DNA of 64,000 nucleotides from Branchipolynoe longqiensis. Lineage: Eukaryota; Annelida; Polychaeta; Phyllodocida; Polynoidae. The translations under genes and the position numbers were made by a program. Under the pieces are notes generated by a model. The model worked only from the letters and a program-made list of their open reading frames with translations, made no database searches and was not told where the DNA came from. Shown here piece after piece: positions 57,466-64,000 of this stretch. The stretch's first letter is position 1; each line of letters begins with the position of its first letter. The DNA is taken from contig CM059193.1 in the NCBI GenBank assembly GCA_030323885.1, positions 90,349,825 through 90,413,824 on the forward strand, written 5' to 3'.

Positions 57466-58143
57466 TACCCCTGTCACACTATGACGTAACAAGCAAACGT
57501 AAGGCTGACGTGATCACGTTTCGTCATTACGTTGACGTATGTTGGGTTACGTTATGATCACGTCAGAATGACGTTAGACTGACCTCGAACTACATCACGT
57601 TACATCGTATGATGTCGGCGCGTGTCAAAGTTTTGAACCTGTTCAAAACTTTCGACGTAACTCAAACGTAAGGGTTTATGTTTGCCGTACGTTCTGTACA
57701 TGTTCGGCGAACGTCAATGACGTTAAACAGACGTTAGTCATATGCTGCTCACTACGTTCAACTATGTTGCACTACGTTGACCCACATTAAACCCGTTGGA
57801 AACATCCATGCGGCGTAATGGGAACGTCAGCAGAACGTCAGCAGAACGTCAGGAGAACGTACGCTCAACGTATGTTCACCGTTTCGCCACCATGTCATGA
57901 CGTATGTAACATCACGTAACATAGTTCTGGCGATGGAATAACGTTCATAACGTTCCGTGAACGTAATGAAGTTGTCCTCTCTTGTTGAATGACGGTATCA
58001 CTACGCTTTACCGACGTTATGCTCTCGTCAACTACACTGCATCCAAGTTCAACTTGTGCCCAAATTTACATACTACGCCGAGAAGTTCAACGTTCTTCAC
58101 GTTCTCCCTACGCCGACGTCGTGACGTCATAGTGTGATAGGGC
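57466..58143 (-). mobile_element. ACGT-rich foldback MITE family, copy 3 (inverted)
   Basis: The left end ACCCCTGTCACACTATGACG equals the right end of copies 1 and 2 read inverted, and the right end CGTCATAGTGTGATAGGGCC corresponds to their left end. Internal landmarks occur in reverse order: AAAGTTTTGAACCTGTTCAA hairpin, GACGGTATCACTACGCTTTA, and AAATTTACATACTACGCCGA. It is more diverged at the ends than copies 1 and 2. Confidence 0.85.
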
Positions 58144-58541
58144 CTTTAGATAGCGCTGAGATAGAGGCCATTTGCGCGTTGGGAACTTCCAAGAATTCTA
58201 TTCAAAGTTGCATCTAACACCACCCCTCTTCCACATCAACTCGCACCCCCTCACCCTCCACCCCCCTTTGTTAGCCCCTTTTTTCTTTGCAACTAGACAT
58301 CACACTCCGATACACAATAACAGATAAGGACATCAGTGAAGGAACATCAGAAGGCACATCAATATTGAAGCAAGTATCTTATTGGGTTAGACAAGGAACT
58401 CTGAGATGAGGCTTATCTTACGAGATGCACATACTCCAAATAAGGCCTTCCTTATCTTCTAATATAGCACACACAGACCCCCGCCCATTCAGGTACAACC
58501 GGAAATCGGTGGTTCCTATGATGCACAGGGGAGGACTGGCA
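58144..58541. other. unassigned DNA
   Basis: No gene or known repeat. Confidence 0.4.
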
Positions 58542-59290
58542 GCATAGTCCAATGAAAGCATCAAATTTTCAAAATCAAAACAAGTATCTCCATTTGATTA
58601 TACACCTATCTAACTTAGATACTGGTACACTTATTAATTAAGCATTTGTCGCCATATAGAAGGGAATCATCATCATGCTGTCGGTTGTGATGCGACAAAG
58701 ACTGCTTTCATTACTTGACTGTCACTCTCCATTTAGCTCTCTGCTGTGAGAGTGATGTCCATGAGTCTACATTTCATGAAAGCTGCCTGTAAAAGTGTTG
58801 AAGTGCTGCTGGCTTTTGCATGTTACCAGCGGCACTCTCTCGGGGAGCAAATAGAGGTCTCACACTGGCAAGAACATGTGCACACAGGCACAAAACTATT
58901 TGTCCCTGCACTGGCTGGTTGGGAGATGTTGGGAGTTCCATACATCAACCACCCTTGGATGCTGCCACAGTGACATGGTTTTCTATTCCCTTAGCCTTCG
59001 GTTCTGTCAAGAACCTGTACCACAAGGCAGTGGTTTACAATTCTGCAGGGCATGGGCATCAAACTCCCTGAGGTATTGCAATACCTTCATACCTTGAGAA
59101 GGGAATACTGAGGCAATTTTACAGAACATGTTACTGCCTAAATTTATTCTGCATGTTTGCACTTCAAATATCTCAAAAGTTAGCTGTTTAATATAAAAGT
59201 TACTTCAAACTACAGTAAGGAAGATTATAACGAACAATCTAATAAATTTATTACAGAAAATGACAGAAATTCAAAACCGTCGGACTATGC
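58542..59290. mobile_element. GCATAGTCC-ended family, copy 3, split by an insertion
   Basis: Left end GCATAGTCCAATGAAAGC, right end TCGGACTATGC, so the terminal inverted repeat is about 11 bp. With the 429-bp insertion at 58668-59096 removed, the element is about 310 bp long and collinear with copies 1 and 2. Confidence 0.75.
58658..59106 (-). mobile_element. retroposon with LINE-type 3' tail, 10-bp target-site duplication
   Basis: AGAAGGGAAT at 58658-58667 and 59097-59106 flanks the insertion. Read on the minus strand its last 100 bp (58769-58668) match the 3' end of the LINE at 46730-47986: CTCTCACAGCAGAGAGCTAA, ATGGAGAGTG, AGTCAAGTAATGAAAGCAGT, GACAGCATGATGATGAT. The upstream 325 bp are not from that LINE. 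This fits a SINE or processed transcript mobilised by the LINE through a shared 3' tail, or a chimeric truncated LINE. Confidence 0.85.
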
Positions 59291-59597
59291 AACTTTAACA
59301 GAGCCACAATGTTGTCTTCTGTTCACTGTAGATGTATCTAAGACTTTCATTTGTAGGACATTTTGCATGTTAAATATAGGTCGGCTAAGTCAGGTAGATG
59401 ACCCGCAGCGCATCACCTGCTGGTCGCTATCCACCACTCATGACATTCGGCTCTGTCTACACTGCACTGCGGCAGTCCAACCAGACGCGTGGCCACCTAG
59501 GCACCCATGCACCCATTTCCGCTGAATGAAAATGTTTATGGCTGGCAGGCCATTGCCGAGGTACTGAAAGCCAGCCATCATCCTGAATGCAATTTAG
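59291..59597. other. unassigned DNA
   Basis: Unique sequence, no gene recognised. Confidence 0.4.
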
Positions 59598-59912
59598 GAT
59601 GGTTGTTGTAGTTTTACATCCTGGCAACATCTAAGGTCATATCAGGATGGGTACTGACTTGTGATGGTGTGCACCCTTGGTGCCTATATAATGCTGACCT
59701 ACAGCACCATGACCCAATATCCCGCTCAGTCACTTTATCCTGACACTGAGCTAGCCAGTCCATGCCCTATCCTATTAATGTCAAACGCCAGGCTTGGAAG
59801 CGACAAGTATCAATTTTATAAGTCATTGGTTTGACTTGACCTGGAACTGAACTCCCGATATCCCACACACGAGGCTGATGCTCTACCGATTTGGCCACTG
59901 CACCCGGCGTGA
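59598..59912 (-). mobile_element. SINE family 1, full-length copy J
   Basis: On the minus strand: head GCCGGGTGCAGTGGCCAAAT, CGGTAGAGCATCAGCC, B-box-like GGAGTTCAGTTCC, then the family body and the GTTGCCAGGATGTAAAACTA tail ending in ACAACAACC. The best-preserved head of the family in this window. Confidence 0.88.
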
Positions 59913-59984
59913 TTACATGAATATATATATATATATACATATATATATTTATATGTATATATAGGTTATAGGTCTATATATATG

Positions 59985-60242
59985 GAGTGGGTGAGCCTGC
60001 AGGCGAATGTGGGCATGTGCAGGCCTAGGACGAGTGACATGCACTTTGCTGCGGGTCACTCCTTGGGCCTGCAACTGCCATAGGTGCTGAGAAAGCACTA
60101 GTTCTTCCTTCACTCACAAGGTGGTGCCTTCTGGCACGTCTATTGGCTAGCCTGTGAGGGAAGGATGTTCAAGCACTGTACTTGAACCTGACGGACGTGC
60201 CTTAGGCACGTCCGACGTTAAACTATATTTATTTATTTATTG
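59985..60242 (+). mobile_element. possible SINE or LINE tail ending in (TTTA)n
   Basis: A self-contained segment with internal inverted repeats (GACGTGCCTTAGGCACGTC near 60193) ends GACGTTAAACTATATTTATT followed by TTTA repeats, the format of a retroposon 3' end. (TA)n lies immediately 5' (59920-59980). Only one copy is visible in this window. Confidence 0.4.
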
Positions 60243-60590
60243 CTTTGTTTCTTATTATTCGGTTTTATATTCAATATAAGATTATATACAGCTGTTCCTT
60301 ACTACAAATCAGTAATAAAGGGTCAAATCTTGATAATCTACTGGTCGCGCATTTCCTTTTGCCACCAGAACCATCTCCTTTCCAATCAGATCATTATTAC
60401 ACCGTAGAAACGGTTAAATATATAACTAGACAGGCCAGGTAGCGGGACAACCGGAAGTGGAACTATGGTTGCTTGTATGCGCGGGCCTAACCAAGTGTAG
60501 GCAGGGGGGGGGGGCACAGACCCGCCACCGAGCGGTGTCTGATGTCAGAAGGCATCCAACCAGATTACAACAAGCACGGACAGCAGCAAA
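60243..60590. other. unassigned DNA
   Basis: No gene recognised. Confidence 0.4.
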
Positions 60591-61600
60591 GGTACAGTGG
60601 GGGGGTCGGGGGGGTGGTGGGGGGGGGGGTGGTGGCGGTGGTGGGTACGGAAGAAGGGTTTGTAGTTGTTGGTGAATGATGGTTGTGGTGAATGGTGATG
60701 GAGGTGGTGGTGGTTAATGTTGTCTTGGTGGTGGGGTGGTAGTTGTGGTGGTAGGCAGTTTGGTGTTAGGCGGGGGAATGGTGGGTGTTGGGTATGGAAG
60801 CGGGGAGGGGTGTTGGCGGGGGTGGGGGGGTAATGGATGTGGGATGTGGTGGTGGTGGCTCAATGGTGGTGGTGGGGGTTGATGGTGAGTGTTGTGGTGG
60901 TGGTGGGGTGGTAGGTGTAGTGGTGGGGCTGGTGGGCAGTTTGCTGGTAGGCGGGAGAGTGGTGGTGTTGTTGTGTGGGGGGGTGGTGGTTGGGGGATGT
61001 GGAGGGGCGGCGGGGCGTGGGGTGGAGTTCGAGCATATTGAGGTTTTAAGTGAAGTGGTGGGGTGGCCCCGAAGTATGGTGGTGGGGGTGGTGGGCGGCT
61101 TGGTGGTAGGCGGGGAAATGGTGTGTGGGGTGTGGTGGTGGACGGGGGGTGGTGGAGTTCGAACATAGAGAGGTTTTAATAGTGAAGTGGTGGGATGGTC
61201 CCGAAATGGGGCGACCGGTGGTGGGGGTGGTGGTGTTGTGAGGTGAGTACTGGTGTGGTAAATATGGTGCCCTAGTAGTGATGGTGGTTGGGTGTGGTGG
61301 CGGTGATGGTGTAGGGGTAGTGGGTGTGGCAGTGATGTCCTCCTGTGGTGGTGGTGCTGTAAGGTGATTATTGACTTGGGATTGTGTAGTAGTGATGGTG
61401 GTGGGGCGAGGTGGGGTGGGTGGGGTAGTGGAGTCCTGGTGTGGTGGTGGTGTTGTGAGGTGATTATTTACTTGGGATTGTGTAGTAGTGATGGTGGTGG
61501 AGTGTGGTGGGGTGGGGGGGTGTAGGGGTAGTGGGTATAGGGGTAGTGATATCCTGGTGCAGTGGTGATGTTGAGAGGTGATTATTGACTTGGTGAATGT
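60591..61600 (+). repeat. GGTGGTGG-rich low-complexity tract with about 140-bp recurring units
   Basis: GTGGTGGTGGGG sequence in which TTGTGAGGTGATTATTGACT and GGGATTGTGTAGTAGTGATG recur near 61245-61275, 61355-61400 and 61455-61490. Histidine/proline or glycine/valine-rich frames are artefacts. Confidence 0.85.
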
Positions 61601-61606
61601 ATAGTA

Positions 61607-61785
61607 CAGTAACACCTCTCAAACCGACCACCTCCACAGATCGACCACTCCCCTATATCGATCGCTTTATGTGTGTCCCAACAATACCATTGTAAGGATA
61701 TTCTAACTCCCTAAGCCGACCACCTCCCTAAATGGACCACTTAAAGTAGGTCCCAATGGGTGGGCCATTTAGAGAGGTTTTATTG
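61607..61785. mobile_element. pogo/Tigger-like MITE with TA target-site duplication
   Basis: Left end CAGTAACACCTCTCAAACCG, right end read inverted CAATAAAACCTCTCTAAATG; 179 bp. TA dinucleotides flank it at 61605-61606 and 61786-61787. The CAGTARAACCTC start and TA duplication fit the Tc1/mariner group, pogo/Tigger type (established pattern). Non-coding. Confidence 0.8.
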
Positions 61786-61787
61786 TA

Positions 61788-62084
61788 GTCATCTTGTTTG
61801 GGTGTGTGGGGTGTTGTGGGGTGTGGTGGGTGTGGTAGTGATTGTTGTGGTGTGGTTGTGATGCAGTCTGCAGTCCGCACCCATCGTTATTAGTCTCTAT
61901 CTCCAGTATGCACCCAACTATACCATGTTATGTCTACATCAGATCCCCCCCCCATCTATATCCCACCTATATAAGAATCTAAGTACAGTCTACAACCTTC
62001 TGGATCAGTCTGTATCTGCAATATAGTCTGTATCTGCACCACTATGTTTATGAAATCAGCTACTTGGATCAATGTGTGGTTCTA
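61788..62084. other. unassigned DNA
   Basis: GT-rich then CTATATC-type sequence; no gene. Confidence 0.4.
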
Positions 62085-63890
62085 CTGTCTACATACACTT
62101 CCACTACTGGGTGTCTACTTTTTGCTCCCCCCGACAACAGTGTCTAGTTTGTACGACGGACTTTGCACGCAGTATGTACGTCGGACTTTGCCATCAGTAT
62201 GTATGCCACTCTGTTTGTACCATTCTGTATGCTCACTCTGTATCAGTCTGAATAAACACTCTCTACCAGTCTGTGTACACAAAATGAACCCACCTGTACC
62301 AGTCTATTCACACACTCTGTGTCACCGCCGGTATCAGTCTGTATACACCCTCTGTATCCACATGTACCATGTTATATATATACAATCTGGACCAGTTTGT
62401 ATAGACACTCTGTACCAGGCTATACACACACTCTGTATCCACATGTATCAGTCTGTATATAGAGTATGTACCGTCATATGCCAGTCTGTTGACACACTCT
62501 GTACCAGTATGTATAACCACTATGTACCTGCATGTACCAGTTTGTATAAACACTCTGTACATACCTGTACCAGTCTGTATGCACACTGTGTACCCACTTG
62601 TACCAGTTTGTACACACACTCTGTACCCGCCTGGAGCAGTGGATATATGCGCTGTCTACCAATGTGCCCCCGTTTGTTTACACAATCTGAACCCATATAT
62701 ACCAGTCTGTATTCACATCATGTACCAGCCTGTACCAATATGTACACTCCTGTACCAGTCTGTATACACACTCTGAACCCATATAAACCAGTATGTATAC
62801 ACATTATGTACCAGCCTGTACCAATATGTACACTCCTGTACCAGTATGTATACACACTCTGAACCCATATATACCAGTATGTATACACATTATGTACCAG
62901 CCTGTACCAATATGTACACTCCTGTACCAGTCTGTATACACACTCTGAACCCATATATACCAGTCTGTATTCACATTATGTACCAAGATGTACCAATATG
63001 TACACTCCTGCACCAGTATGTATACACACTCTGAACACATATATATCAGTATGTATACACATTATATACCAGCATGTACCAATATGTACACTCAGGTGCC
63101 AGTCTGTATACACACTCTGTACCCATCTATACCAGTCTGTATACACAGTATGTACCAACATGTGCCAATATGTACACTCCTGTACCAGTATGTATACACA
63201 CGCTGAACCCATCTATACCAGTATGCATACACATTATGTACCAGCCTGTACAAATATGTACACTCCTGTACCAGTATTTATACACACTCTGAACCCATCT
63301 ATACCAGTATGTATACACATTATATACCAACATGTACCAATATGTACACTCCTTTACCAGGATGTATACACACTCTGAACCCATCTATACCAGTCTGTAT
63401 ACACATTATATACCAACATGTACCAATATGTACACTCCTGTACCAGTATGTATACACACTCTGAACCCATCTATACCAGTCTGTATACACATTATATACC
63501 AACATGTACCAATATATACACTCCTGTACCACTATTTATACACACTCTGAACCCATCTATGCCAGTCTGTATGCGCATTATATACCAACATGTACCAATA
63601 TGTACACTCCTGTACCAGTCTGTATACATACTCCGCACCCACCACTACCAGGCTGTATACACACTCTGTACCCACATGTACCAGTCTACACATACACTGT
63701 GCCCATTTGTACCCACCTGTATCAGTGTGTATAGACACTCTGTACCCTCCTGTACCCATCTAAAAACCCACTGTGTACCACTCTGTGCCCACAATCTGCA
63801 CCTGTCTCTACCAATGGCTGCCCTTTCCTCACTCCATGACACCATGCACGTTTGTACCACTCAACAATACCTCACATGCGTGTTGCACAA
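62085..63890 (+). repeat. 86-bp minisatellite with about 29-bp substructure
   Basis: CTCTGAACCC recurs at 62771, 62857 and 62943, exactly 86 bp apart, and onward to about 63550. Each 86-bp unit is three related 28-29 bp parts (CAGTCTGTATACACACTCTG, CAGTATGTATACACATTATG, CAATATGTACACTCC). The left part (62200-62700) is a more diverged form of the 29-bp unit. Confidence 0.93.
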
Positions 63891-64000
63891 TGCGCAATAA
63901 TATCTTCACATTCCCACACATACACACCTACAGACGCCTAGACATACACACATGTACATACTCGCATACACACATACACACATACACACATACATATACA
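63891..64000. repeat. CACATA microsatellite at the window edge
   Basis: ACACATACACACATACACAC-type sequence from about 63910 to the end; similar to 2796-3702. Confidence 0.85.

Overview
This is a 64-kb stretch of eukaryotic, repeat-dominated genomic DNA with two assembly gaps (N runs at 31136-31634 and 47987-48482). The best guess for the source is a mollusc, probably a gastropod. That rests on recognising two tRNA-derived SINE families I associate with gastropod genomes (full copies near 4.2, 6.0, 40.1, 53.1 and 59.6 kb, and another at 43.9 kb ending in a CGTTAAATAAAACA-type tail), on RTE/CFDP2-like LINEs, and on intron-containing genes. It is an inference; no species-diagnostic gene is present. 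Very little of the window is host coding sequence.

Layout. 1-4 kb: G-rich and CA/CATA simple sequence. 4-8 kb: SINEs, a small inverted-repeat element and a 70-bp minisatellite. 8.0-18.2 kb: a 51-bp satellite (about 175 near-identical units in 9066-18009), flanked on both sides by older, diverged units; the left flank is split by a terminal-inverted-repeat element. 19.2-21.4 kb: 44-bp minisatellite, then the first of three copies of an ACGT-rich foldback element (21386-22062; others at 35257-35902 and 57466-58143). 22-31 kb: further minisatellites, GT-rich and G-rich tracts, and a LINE 3' end with a visible 11-bp target-site duplication (24629-25086). 31.6-34.2 kb: an RTE-like LINE with endonuclease and reverse transcriptase that runs into the 3' end of a minus-strand C2H2 zinc-finger exon (34130-34975). 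36-39.5 kb: three adjacent minisatellites (about 130, 62 and 25 bp units). 39.6-43.5 kb: small DNA-transposon-like elements. 43.5-45.2 kb: three in-phase minus-strand exons of a trypsin-family protein whose catalytic serine is replaced by threonine. 45.2-48 kb: LINE fragments and a 5' piece of U2 snRNA. 48.5-53.9 kb: SINEs, including a cluster of tRNA-Gln-like repeats in both orientations. 55-57 kb: a polypyrimidine tract and a 9-bp repeat. 58.5-59.3 kb: a nested insertion with exact target-site duplication. 60-64 kb: G/T-rich sequence, a pogo/Tigger-like MITE and an 86-bp minisatellite.

The host genes (zinc-finger exon, trypsin-like exons) do not form a pathway. The biology of the window is the repeat ecology: satellite homogenisation, SINE/LINE partnership through shared 3' tails, and MITE insertion into older repeats. 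The most unusual features are the 51-bp satellite, which carries two TGAC/GTCA palindromes per unit in phase with the DNA helix; the three-copy ACGT-rich foldback family; and the two host genes with damaged key residues.
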